Of a stretch of 24,287 nt of DNA, positions 1 through 7,725 are shown piece by piece. The stretch is taken from contig JAHHQW010000038.1 of NCBI GenBank assembly GCA_020026195.1, forward strand, positions 1-24,287, given 5' to 3'. This DNA is from Prevotella sp. (GTDB lineage: Bacteria > Bacteroidota > Bacteroidia > Bacteroidales > Bacteroidaceae). The position numbers and the translations under genes were made by a program. The notes below the pieces were generated by a model. The model was not told the origin of the DNA. It ran no database searches and worked only from the letters and a program-made list of their open reading frames with translations. The number at the start of each line of letters is the position of its first letter. Position 1 is the first letter of the stretch.

Positions 1-10
1 TTTATTTACT

Positions 11-40
11 GCCAGAGCCGTTTAGGCTGGGCTAATTTTT
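11..40 (+). terminator. possible terminator of an upstream gene
   Basis: AGCC at 16-19 and GGCT at 25-28 can pair, with outer GCC/GGC pairs around a small internal loop, followed by TAATTTTT. The stem is short and imperfect. It would fit the end of a plus-strand gene lying left of the window, but no coding sequence confirms that. Confidence 0.3.
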
Positions 41-134
41 AACGAACTATTGTACCATTATAAGGCTTAATAATATAAATTCATTGATTTGTATCAAAAT
101 AATGATATATTGCATAAATAATCGTGATAAATCC

Positions 135-165
135 TTTGTGTGCGCACACAAAAGCATTATCTTTG
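135..165 (+). promoter_or_regulatory. Bacteroidetes-type promoter with 18-bp palindrome in the spacer
   Basis: TTTG at 135-138 and TATCTTTG at 158-165 are separated by 19 bases, matching the Bacteroidetes -33/-7 consensus exactly. A perfect 18-bp palindrome, TTTGTGTGCGCACACAAA (135-152), begins at the -33 element and fills most of the spacer, where a bound repressor would block RNA polymerase. Expected transcription start is near 172. The palindrome is seen directly; its role as an operator is inference. Confidence 0.7.
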
Positions 166-231
166 CAACGCGTTCGAGAGAGCGTATGTTTTTCATTTAG
201 GTTAGTAGTTTTATAGATTTAGGGTAAGATT

Positions 232-291
232 ATGTTTTTAGATTTTGAAACTATTTCGATGCTGGCCACGGTTGCAATATTTACCGCGTAA
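232..291 (+). CDS. putative 19-aa hydrophobic peptide or leader ORF
   Basis: A 20-codon ORF (MFLDFETISMLATVAIFTA plus TAA) sits about 60 bases after the predicted start of the promoter at 135-165 and ends shortly before a strong terminator. After the first six residues the peptide is hydrophobic, so it might insert in or associate with a membrane. Small hairpins follow the stop codon (292-308 and 313-325). I do not recognise the peptide. It could be a small protein, a leader peptide, or a chance ORF in a small RNA of about 195 bases. The nearest downstream gene has its own -7 element, so there is no clear attenuation target. That the unit is transcribed is better supported than that the ORF is translated. 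Confidence 0.4.
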   Translation: MFLDFETISMLATVAIFTA

Positions 292-329
292 GTACACTTG
301 AAGTGTATACCGACATTGAAAATGTTATT

Positions 330-366
330 GAGGACTGTATAAGTGATTATGCAGTCCTCATTTTTT
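330..366 (+). terminator. intrinsic terminator of the short leading transcript
   Basis: GAGGACTG (330-337) pairs perfectly with CAGTCCTC (352-359), with a 14-base loop, followed by A and six Ts (361-366). This is a convincing intrinsic terminator and separates the short unit at 135-366 from the gene at 507. Confidence 0.85.
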
Positions 367-474
367 GTTATCTGCAAAATCCACAAAATACGTAAATAGC
401 TCTTAAAAAAAACGTTTTACACCTAATATATGGCAATTAAATCCCTAAAAGTGCTTTATTTGCAGAATTCTCAG

Positions 475-482
475 TAAATTTG
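475..482 (+). promoter_or_regulatory. -7 element of the envelope operon
   Basis: TAAATTTG matches TAnnTTTG and lies 24 bases before the ATG at 507. No TTTG is found at the expected -33 distance. It overlaps the TTG at 480 that would give a longer ORF, so it argues for the start at 507. Confidence 0.55.
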
Positions 483-506
483 CAGCTAAAACAAAAATAC
501 TATTGG

Positions 507-1892
507 ATGGAAAGAATTATTAAAATATCAGCATTGTTGTTGTTTGTAACAGTATTTTTTGGTTCCTGCATGGAAGATGCAGATGTGGACGTTACATACT
601 ATAGCGATACTGCGATTACATCTTTTTCTGTAACGAACTTCAATACATACCATAAGACATACACATCTGATGGTAGAGATAGTATTTACATGAAAAAGGA
701 AGATGGCAAAAAATATCATTTCTATATAGATCAGACAAGAAACGAGATTTACAACCCAGACTCACTTCCAGTTGGTACAGATGCTAAGCATCTTATTTGT
801 GCTATAACTACAGCAAAGAGTGGCAATCTGTTCATTAAGTCTGCAACAAGCGATTCTCTTAGTACTATCTTGTCGAACGACTCTCTTAATTTTACGACAG
901 AGAGAATAGTAAAAGTTGTTTCTATTGATGGTAAATATTCAAGAGACTATAAGGTCAAGGTAAATGTACATAAGGAACTTGCTGATAAATTCGTGTGGAA
1001 TTTTATTGGTGAGAACGAAATATTTGCTAACTCAGAAGACATGAAGTTGGTTACAAGGGGCAAGGATCTTGTGGCATTTGTAAAGATTAATGGAACAACG
1101 GAAGTTCATGTATCTTCAATGAATGCTCCTGCTGTTTGGACAAAAATGACAGAATCTTTTGATGCAGAAGCATATAAAAATGCGATTGTCAGTGGAGATC
1201 GTTTCTTTATTATTAGCAATGGAAAGATCTTAAGCTCAGACGATGCTTCCGTATGGAAAGAAGAAAATTCATCTGGAGAAATTAATCGACTTGCTGGCAG
1301 TGATAATAATACAATTTATGCCTTGACTTCTAATAGAGTAAAGAAATCTATTGATAATTGTCATACATGGGTTGATGAGATGTTGGGGGATAATAGCTCG
1401 TTGCTTCCTGCTCAGGAAATTAGTTTCATGACATCTCCATTAAAAACAAATGAAGGTATTGCACGTCTGACGATAGTAGGTAATCGTGATGATGTAACTG
1501 ATAAATATGCTTCAGTATGGAGCAGACTTGTTGAATATACATCTACTACTGAAAATCATGCATGGAATTATATAGAGCAGACATCTAAGTTACGTTATCG
1601 TCTTCCACGATTAATAGGTCTTAAAGTCGTTGCTTATGCTGATGGCCTCTATGCGCTTGGTGGAGATGCAGCCAGTGCAGATAAACTGGTATTTAATCAG
1701 ATTTATTTCAGTAAGGATGGCGGAATTACATGGTTGAAAGACGAACGATTTATATTCCCCTTCAGATTTATGTGCGATAAATCGTTTGCCTTGACAACAG
1801 ATGGTGAACATAATATTTGGCTTCTTTGTGGAGAAACAGGACAAATATGGCGTGGTCGTCTTAATGGTCTTGCATGGGAAAATAAAAACTAA
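507..1892 (+). CDS. DUF6242-like lipoprotein with Asp-box repeats
   Basis: This predicted 461-aa lipoprotein has a hydrophobic signal segment (about residues 8-19) ending in FGSC, so lipidation is expected at Cys21. The next 140 or so residues look like an N-terminal beta domain. The C-terminal half carries several Asp-box-like motifs (S-x-D-x-x-x-x-W), for example SSDDASVW, SIDNCHTW and SKDGGITW, as seen in BNR/sialidase-type beta-propellers. That suggests a propeller fold but not catalysis, since no sialidase active-site set is evident. I assign it to the DUF6242 family from recall of its position before a DUF6089 protein, uppS and bamA. The ATG at 507 is preferred over an in-frame TTG at 480, which lies in the promoter and would spoil the signal peptide. 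Function is unknown; a cell-envelope role is suggested by the export signal and the operon. Confidence 0.8.
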   Translation: MERIIKISALLLFVTVFFGSCMEDADVDVTYYSDTAITSFSVTNFNTYHKTYTSDGRDSIYMKKEDGKKYHFYIDQTRNEIYNPDSLPVGTDAKHLICAITTAKSGNLFIKSATSDSLSTILSNDSLNFTTERIVKVVSIDGKYSRDYKVKVNVHKELADKFVWNFIGENEIFANSEDMKLVTRGKDLVAFVKINGTTEVHVSSMNAPAVWTKMTESFDAEAYKNAIVSGDRFFIISNGKILSSDDASVWKEENSSGEINRLAGSDNNTIYALTSNRVKKSIDNCHTWVDEMLGDNSSLLPAQEISFMTSPLKTNEGIARLTIVGNRDDVTDKYASVWSRLVEYTSTTENHAWNYIEQTSKLRYRLPRLIGLKVVAYADGLYALGGDAASADKLVFNQIYFSKDGGITWLKDERFIFPFRFMCDKSFALTTDGEHNIWLLCGETGQIWRGRLNGLAWENKN

Positions 1893-1901
1893 TATTATAA
1901 T

Positions 1902-2579
1902 ATGAAAAAATACCTTGTCCTTATAACGGCATTTATGTTTAACCTCTCTATTTATGCTCAGTACGATGATGAGTATAAGATGGAGATTGGTGCTGGACTC
2001 GGTATGACTTCTTATGTAGGTGATTTTAACAGCAGTATAGTTAAAGATATCCAGCCTTCGGCATCAATAGTTTTAAGAAGAATATTTAACCCTTATATGG
2101 GATTGAAACTTAATATGCTTTATGGAAAGATGAAAGGATCATCATCTGATGTCGATACATACTATCCTGATTACGTTTCTACACCTTATGAATTTGATAA
2201 TGATCTTATAGACTTATCTCTCACATACGAATATAATTTCTTCCCTTATGGAACAGGTATGGACTATCGTGGGGCAAAACGCTTTACACCATTTATTTTC
2301 CTTGGATTGGGAGGTACGTATGTAAAGACTGAAGACAAGAGTGCTTTTGCAGTAAATTTTCCAATAGGAGTTGGCGTTAAATATAAGATAGCTAAGAGAC
2401 TTAACTTAACGCTTGAATGGGCAATGCATTTCTCTACTAGCGATAAACTTGATGGTGTGCAGGACCCTTATAAAATTAAAAGTACTGGAATGTTTAAAAA
2501 TAAAGACGCATACAGTACGTTACAAATAATGGTGACTTACAGCTTTATGCCTAAATGTACCACATGTAATAAAGATTAA
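1902..2579 (+). CDS. DUF6089-like outer-membrane beta-barrel protein
   Basis: The 225-aa product begins with a clean signal peptide, cleaved after about residue 20 (IYAQ|YDDE). The mature part is rich in alternating aromatic and polar strands, including a glycine-rich segment FIFLGLGGTYVKTE, and resembles small porin-like beta-barrels. It ends in an unusual short Cys-containing tail, CTTCNKD, rather than a C-terminal aromatic residue. It starts 9 bases after the preceding lipoprotein and ends 4 bases before uppS, so it is almost certainly in the same transcript. The DUF6089 assignment rests on recall of this Bacteroidales gene order and on the beta-barrel character. The role is unknown; it may help in outer-membrane assembly, given its neighbours. 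Confidence 0.8.
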   Translation: MKKYLVLITAFMFNLSIYAQYDDEYKMEIGAGLGMTSYVGDFNSSIVKDIQPSASIVLRRIFNPYMGLKLNMLYGKMKGSSSDVDTYYPDYVSTPYEFDNDLIDLSLTYEYNFFPYGTGMDYRGAKRFTPFIFLGLGGTYVKTEDKSAFAVNFPIGVGVKYKIAKRLNLTLEWAMHFSTSDKLDGVQDPYKIKSTGMFKNKDAYSTLQIMVTYSFMPKCTTCNKD

Positions 2580-2583
2580 TATT

Positions 2584-3321
2584 ATGACTGAAATAACTAA
2601 AATGCAACATATACCAGAGCATATAGCCATTATTATGGATGGTAATGGCCGTTGGGCTACAGAGAGAAACAAACCTCGTAGTTACGGACATCAGGAAGGA
2701 GTAGAGGCTGTTCGTCGTATTACGTCCGAATGTACACGTCTTGGAGTAAAATTCCTTACCTTATATACTTTTTCAACAGAAAATTGGAATCGTCCGGAAA
2801 CAGAAGTGGCTGCACTGATGTCATTGGTTCTTACATCTCTCGAAGATGAAATATTCATGAAGAATAATGTACGTTTCCGTGTTATTGGCGATATGGAACG
2901 TCTTCCACAGGATGTGCAGGACAAACTTCGCGAGACAATGGAACATACAGCAGCTAACGATAAGATGACTATGGTTGTTGCTTTAAGCTATTCTTCGCGT
3001 TGGGAGATTACAGAAGCTGTAAAAAAGATAGCATCTGATGTACAGAAGGGCATAATTAAGGAAAGTGAGATATCTGAAGAACTTGTAAGCGAGCATATGA
3101 CAACAAACTTTATGCCCGATCCCGACTTGCTGATACGTACAGGAGGTGAACTTCGTATATCAAATTATCTCCTGTGGCAGATAGCATACTCAGAACTTTA
3201 TTTCTGTGATACATACTGGCCTGATTTCAGCGAAGACGACCTGCATAAAGCTATTGAAAGTTATAACAATCGCCAGCGTCGTTTCGGAAAAACAGAAGCA
3301 CAGGTAGAGGAAAACAAGTAG
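2584..3321 (+). CDS. uppS: isoprenyl transferase (undecaprenyl diphosphate synthase)
   Basis: This cis-prenyltransferase condenses isopentenyl diphosphate with farnesyl diphosphate to make undecaprenyl diphosphate, the lipid carrier for peptidoglycan and surface glycans. The 245-aa length is typical. Family motifs are present in order: IAIIMDGNGRWA with catalytic Asp19, the substrate-binding stretch TLYTFSTENWNRP, and the C-terminal DLLIRTGGELRISNYLLWQ followed by ELYF. It starts 4 bases after the beta-barrel gene and ends 2 bases before the bamA ORF, so translation may be coupled. An internal Met at residue 7 (base 2602) is an alternative start and would not affect the motifs. It fits the surrounding envelope genes. 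Confidence 0.97.
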   Translation: MTEITKMQHIPEHIAIIMDGNGRWATERNKPRSYGHQEGVEAVRRITSECTRLGVKFLTLYTFSTENWNRPETEVAALMSLVLTSLEDEIFMKNNVRFRVIGDMERLPQDVQDKLRETMEHTAANDKMTMVVALSYSSRWEITEAVKKIASDVQKGIIKESEISEELVSEHMTTNFMPDPDLLIRTGGELRISNYLLWQIAYSELYFCDTYWPDFSEDDLHKAIESYNNRQRRFGKTEAQVEENK

Positions 3322-3323
3322 TA

Positions 3324-6002
3324 ATGATAATAAAGAAGACAACAATATATATGAGAAATAAAAACAAGAGATTAACCTCTCTTATTTCTTTTCGTCTGTA
3401 CGCGCTGTTCGTGATATTTTGTGCAGCAGGATCTGCGATGCACGCTCAGCAGAAAATAGTAAATCCTGAAATTAACTATGCTGGTGCTTCTCATACTTAT
3501 GAAATAGGAGGTATTGAAGTTTCTGGCGTTGATGGTGAAGACTATATGCTTACTGGAGTATCAGGACTGTCTATTGGACAGAAGATAAGTGTTCCAGGCA
3601 GTCAGATAACTGATGCAGTTCGTAGATATTGGAAGCAGGGATTATTTTCCGATGTATCTATAGCTGCCGATTCTATAGTAGGCGATAAGATTTATCTGCA
3701 CGTTCATCTTGCAGTTCGTCCTCGTGTTTCTGAGATAAATTTCTCGGGATTGAAGAAGACGGAGCGTGAGGATCTGGAAGAAAAGATAGGACTGATAAAG
3801 GGTGGACAGGTAAATCCTAATATGCTGGATCGTGCAAAAATCATTGCTACCAGATATTTCGAAAACAAAGGATATAATAATGTAGAAATATCAATTATTC
3901 AGCGTGATGATGTTCTCAATAAAAATTATATGATTCTCGATTTTATCGTTGATAAGAAAGAGAAGATGAAAGTAAGAAACATCATTATTGAAGGTAATGA
4001 AAATCTTTCTGACCGAAAGATAAAGGGTGGACTTTTCAAGAAAGGCGTGTTTAAGAAGATACATGAGGCTGGAAAACTTTCTTCTTTCTTAAAAGCAAAG
4101 AAATTTACTCCTGAGCGTTACAAAACATGTCTTGATGATCTTATTCTTAAATACAATGAGCTTGGTTATCGTGATGCACGAATTGTAAAAGACAGTGTAT
4201 GGAATGCAGATAACAAACATGTAAACCTTTATATTAAGGTATATGAAGGTAAGAAATATTTCATTCGTGACATTTCATGGGCCGGTAATACAGTCTTTTC
4301 AACAGATTACCTCAATCAGGTGCTTGGAATGAAAAAGGGTGATGTTTACAATCAGAAACTTATGAATAAGCGTCTCTCTGAAGATGATGATGCTGTAGGT
4401 AATAACTATTGGAATAACGGATATTTGTTCTATAACCTTCAGCCTACAGAAATTAACATTGTTGGTGACTCTGTCGATCTTGAGATGCGTATCTATGAAG
4501 GAAAGCAGGCACACATCAATCATGTTCGTATTGCTGGTAACGAACGTCTTTACGAAAATGTCATTCGTCGAGAGCTTCGTACTAAGCCGGGTGATCTTTT
4601 CTCTAGGGATGCCATCATGCGTTCTGCACGTGAGCTTGCTTCAATGGGACATTTCGATCCTGAAAAAGTATCGCCAGATGTTAAACCTAATTACGAAGAC
4701 GGAACAGTAGACATTAACTGGAATCTGGAACAGAAGAACAACGACCAGGTTGAGTTCTCTCTCGGATGGGGACAGACAGGTGTTATTGGACGTATTGGTC
4801 TTAAGCTTAACAACTTCTCAATGCGTAACCTCTTTAATAAGAATAAGGAACATCGTGGTATCATGCCTATAGGTGATGGCGAAGTCCTTTCTATAGGTGC
4901 GCAGACCAATGGACGTTACTATCAGTCTTACAATGTATCGTATTCTACAAACTGGTTCGGTGGCAAACGCCCAATTCAGTTCAGTGTAGGTACATATTAT
5001 TCTAAGCAGACCGACGTATCTGGTAATTATTACAATCAGGCATGGCAGAATAACTATTATAACTATTACGACGGAGGATATGGTAGCTATGGAGGTATAT
5101 ATAATAACTACGAAGATTTCTACGATCCAGACAAGTACGTAAAACTTCTTGGTGTTTCTGTAGGATGGGGACGTAATTTGCGTTGGCCGGATGACTACTT
5201 CCAGCTTTCTATTCAGTTGTCTTATCAGAGATATATGCTTAGAAACTGGCGTTACTTCCTTGTATCAAATGGTAACTGTAATAACCTTAACTTAGGAATT
5301 ACTCTGTCACGTGTATCAACAGATAATAATCTTTATCCGAGAAGTGGTTCTGAATTTAGCGCATCAGTAACTCTTACACCGCCATGGTCACTTTGGGATG
5401 GAAAAGATTATAAGAATCTTGCAACAAATCCTAAGTCACCGCACTTTATTGATGAGCAGCAGGAGAAGTACAGATGGATTGAATACAATAAATGGAAGTT
5501 TAAGGCTCGTACATATACAGCTCTTACTAACGGACAGAAGTGTCTGGTACTTATGACACGAGTAGAATTCGGACTCTTAGGTTCATACAACAAACATAAG
5601 AAGTCTCCGTTTGAAACCTATTACATGGGTGGTGACGGTATGAGTGGTTACTCAATGGGATATGCAGATGAGACAATCGGACTTCGTGGTTACGATAATG
5701 GTAGTCTTACTCCTCGTGGATATGCAGGTTATGCATACGACAGATTCTCACTTGAACTTCGTTACCCGCTTATGCTCGGAAATACCACAATTTACGGACT
5801 TACATTCCTTGAGGCTGGTAATGCATGGGATGATACTAAGAAGTTTAATCCGTTCGACATGAAACGTTCTGCCGGTGTAGGTGCTCGTGTCTTCCTTCCG
5901 ATGGTCGGACTTATGGGTGTTGACTGGGGTTATGGTTTTGATAAAGTGTTCGGTAAGAGAGGTGGAGCACAGTTCCATTTCGTACTTGGACAAGAGTTCT
6001 AA
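3324..6002 (+). CDS. bamA: outer-membrane protein assembly factor BamA
   Basis: BamA is the Omp85-family core of the machine that folds and inserts beta-barrel proteins into the outer membrane. The 892-aa ORF has a signal sequence ending near MHAQ|QKI, an N-terminal series of POTRA-type repeats covering about the first half (for example VRNIIIEGNENLSDRKI and INHVRIAGNERLYENVIRREL), and a C-terminal barrel. The barrel contains the Omp85 L6 signature as LRGY near residue 786 and ends in the aromatic beta-signal FHFVLGQEF. A Tyr/Asn/Gly-rich stretch near residues 568-600 probably forms a surface loop. It is longer than the roughly 810-aa E. coli protein. The start could instead be the ATG at 3351, which gives a shorter and more ordinary signal peptide. 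Two ompH-like chaperone genes follow directly. Confidence 0.97.
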   Translation: MIIKKTTIYMRNKNKRLTSLISFRLYALFVIFCAAGSAMHAQQKIVNPEINYAGASHTYEIGGIEVSGVDGEDYMLTGVSGLSIGQKISVPGSQITDAVRRYWKQGLFSDVSIAADSIVGDKIYLHVHLAVRPRVSEINFSGLKKTEREDLEEKIGLIKGGQVNPNMLDRAKIIATRYFENKGYNNVEISIIQRDDVLNKNYMILDFIVDKKEKMKVRNIIIEGNENLSDRKIKGGLFKKGVFKKIHEAGKLSSFLKAKKFTPERYKTCLDDLILKYNELGYRDARIVKDSVWNADNKHVNLYIKVYEGKKYFIRDISWAGNTVFSTDYLNQVLGMKKGDVYNQKLMNKRLSEDDDAVGNNYWNNGYLFYNLQPTEINIVGDSVDLEMRIYEGKQAHINHVRIAGNERLYENVIRRELRTKPGDLFSRDAIMRSARELASMGHFDPEKVSPDVKPNYEDGTVDINWNLEQKNNDQVEFSLGWGQTGVIGRIGLKLNNFSMRNLFNKNKEHRGIMPIGDGEVLSIGAQTNGRYYQSYNVSYSTNWFGGKRPIQFSVGTYYSKQTDVSGNYYNQAWQNNYYNYYDGGYGSYGGIYNNYEDFYDPDKYVKLLGVSVGWGRNLRWPDDYFQLSIQLSYQRYMLRNWRYFLVSNGNCNNLNLGITLSRVSTDNNLYPRSGSEFSASVTLTPPWSLWDGKDYKNLATNPKSPHFIDEQQEKYRWIEYNKWKFKARTYTALTNGQKCLVLMTRVEFGLLGSYNKHKKSPFETYYMGGDGMSGYSMGYADETIGLRGYDNGSLTPRGYAGYAYDRFSLELRYPLMLGNTTIYGLTFLEAGNAWDDTKKFNPFDMKRSAGVGARVFLPMVGLMGVDWGYGFDKVFGKRGGAQFHFVLGQEF

Positions 6003-6022
6003 CAATAAAAACATAAAGAATT

Positions 6023-6538
6023 ATGAAAAGAATAATGATGATAGGCATGCTCCTTATGATGATTGTAGGAGCAAGTGCACAGAAATATGCATTAGTAGAT
6101 ATGGAATACATCCTCAAAAATATTCCCGCATATGAACGTGCAAACGAGCAGCTCAATCAGGTTTCAAAGAAATGGATGGCTGAAGTTGAGGCTCTTAATG
6201 TTGAGGCACAGACAATGTATAAGAATTATCAGAATGAAGTAGTATTTCTTTCAGAACAGCAGAAGCAGAAACGTCAGGAAGAAATAATGAAAAAAGAAAA
6301 AGAAGCTGGCGAACTGAAACGCAAATATTTCGGTCCTGAGGGCGAACTCTTCAAGAAACGTACCAGTCTGATGACACCTATACAGGATGAGATTTACAAT
6401 GCTGTTAAAGATATTGCAGATTATCGAGGTTACCAGCTTGTAATCGATCGTGCATCCAATACAGGTATAATTTTCGGTTCACCTAAGATAGATATCAGTA
6501 ATGAAGTACTCTCTAAGTTAGGGTATTCAGAACGCTAA
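6023..6538 (+). CDS. OmpH/Skp-like periplasmic chaperone 1
   Basis: A 171-aa exported protein of the OmpH/Skp family, which holds unfolded outer-membrane proteins in the periplasm and delivers them to the BAM complex. A signal peptide ends after GASAQ (about residue 20). The mature start KYALVDMEYILKNIPAY is the usual OmpH beginning. A long charged helix (about residues 40-110) would form the tentacle-like coiled coil, and the C-terminal part (GYQLVIDRASNTGIIFGSP) is the family's body domain. It lies 20 bases after bamA and 41 bases before a second paralogue, matching a shared transcript and function. Confidence 0.92.
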   Translation: MKRIMMIGMLLMMIVGASAQKYALVDMEYILKNIPAYERANEQLNQVSKKWMAEVEALNVEAQTMYKNYQNEVVFLSEQQKQKRQEEIMKKEKEAGELKRKYFGPEGELFKKRTSLMTPIQDEIYNAVKDIADYRGYQLVIDRASNTGIIFGSPKIDISNEVLSKLGYSER

Positions 6539-6579
6539 GAATAAATAAAATATTAATAAAATAAAACAAAAGAACAGAC

Positions 6580-7080
6580 ATGAAAAAGTTATTATTGGTT
6601 TTGATGTTATGTGCACCTCTGTCAGTTATGGCACAGAAGTTCGGACACGTTAATTCACAGGAAGTATTATCTTCAATGCCCGAGTTTATTAAGGCAAGAG
6701 GCGAAATCGAAGCAACACAGAAGCAGTATGAAAACGACCTCAAGAGCATGCAGGACGAATTCCAGCGTATGGCTGACGAATACGACAAGACAAAGAGCAC
6801 AATGAATGCTACAAAGCAGCAGGAAACAGAGCAGAACCTTCAGACTATGTACCAGAAGATTCAGCAGACATTCCAGGACAATCAGCAGAATCTTAACAAA
6901 CTTATGCAGGAAAAAATGCAGCCCCTCGAACTTAAGATTCGTGAAGCCATCAAGGCTGTAGGTAAGAATGGTGGCTATGTATATATTATGGATGTAACAA
7001 GTGGCATTCCATATATCAGCGAAACATTGAGCAAGGATGTTACCACAGAGGTAAAGACTCAGCTCAACACAATGAAATAA
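6580..7080 (+). CDS. OmpH/Skp-like periplasmic chaperone 2
   Basis: The 166-aa protein has a signal peptide ending near VMAQ (about residue 19), then the OmpH start KFGHVNSQEVLSSMPEF. Its central region is an extended Gln/Glu/Lys-rich helix, expected to form the chaperone's coiled-coil arm, and it ends with the body-domain strand YVYIMDVTSGIPYISE. It is a diverged paralogue of the preceding gene. A terminator right after it closes the operon that begins at 507. Two ompH genes after bamA is the arrangement I recall as common in Bacteroidales. Confidence 0.92.
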   Translation: MKKLLLVLMLCAPLSVMAQKFGHVNSQEVLSSMPEFIKARGEIEATQKQYENDLKSMQDEFQRMADEYDKTKSTMNATKQQETEQNLQTMYQKIQQTFQDNQQNLNKLMQEKMQPLELKIREAIKAVGKNGGYVYIMDVTSGIPYISETLSKDVTTEVKTQLNTMK

Positions 7081-7104
7081 TTTGTTTAATAACAATAATT
7101 CACA

Positions 7105-7142
7105 ACTCCCTCTCCAGACACGTACGGGGAGGGAGTATTTTT
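7105..7142 (+). terminator. terminator after the second ompH
   Basis: The arm at 7105-7115 (ACTCCCTCTCC) pairs over 11 positions, one of them a wobble pair, with 7126-7136 (GGGGAGGGAGT). The loop is 10 bases, and A plus a run of five Ts follows (7138-7142). It separates the bamA-ompH operon from the third ompH and murI. Confidence 0.85.
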
Positions 7143-7215
7143 AATTCAGAAAGGCAGGTGTTATTTCATTAGCTCCTTTCCGAATTTTAATATTAATGCA
7201 CAATCGTAGAATAAA

Positions 7216-7725
7216 ATGAAAAAACTATTTCTCTTTCTTATACTGTCGGTATTTCCGTTTATTGCCGATGCACAGATAAAATTTGCGTATTTCAGTTACG
7301 ATGAAGCATTGAAGTCTATGCCCGAATATGCAGCCGTAATGTCTGATATGGACAAGTTACGTACACAGTACGATGCAGAAACAAAGCGTGTAGAAGAAGA
7401 GTTTAATCGTAAATATGAAGCTTTTCTGGAAGGTCAGAAAGACTTTGCCCCAATTATTCTTCAGAAACGTCAGACAGAACTGCAGGAACTGATGCAGAAG
7501 AATATTGATTTTCGTGCTAAAGCAGCACGTCTTCTTGAAGAGGCCGAAGAACAGGCCATGAAGTCTGTACATAAAAAGATTTCAGATGTACTTGCCATAA
7601 TCGGAAAAGACAGAGGTTACGCAATCGTAATAAATACCGATAACAACGCGTGCCCATACATTGATAATGCCATGGGTGAAGACATTAACAGTTTGGTAAA
7701 AAATGTACTGAATGGTGCAAAGTAA
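7216..7725 (+). CDS. OmpH/Skp-like periplasmic chaperone 3
   Basis: A third, 169-aa OmpH-family protein with a signal peptide ending near ADAQ (residue 20), the mature start KFAYFSYDEALKSMPEYAAV, a long charged helix (about residues 40-120), and a body-domain strand GYAIVINTDNNACPYID. It probably has the same holdase role as its two neighbours, perhaps for other clients. Unlike them it lies beyond a terminator, and its last 14 bases overlap the start of murI in another frame, which suggests coupled translation with murI. I found no clear TAnnTTTG promoter in 7143-7215, so it may depend on readthrough or on a non-consensus promoter. Confidence 0.9.
   Translation: MKKLFLFLILSVFPFIADAQIKFAYFSYDEALKSMPEYAAVMSDMDKLRTQYDAETKRVEEEFNRKYEAFLEGQKDFAPIILQKRQTELQELMQKNIDFRAKAARLLEEAEEQAMKSVHKKISDVLAIIGKDRGYAIVINTDNNACPYIDNAMGEDINSLVKNVLNGAK

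Noticed and set aside
480..506. TTG start extending the first lipoprotein gene
   Set aside because: The extension overlaps the TAAATTTG -7 element and would put nine polar residues before the signal peptide; the ATG at 507 gives a normal lipoprotein signal.
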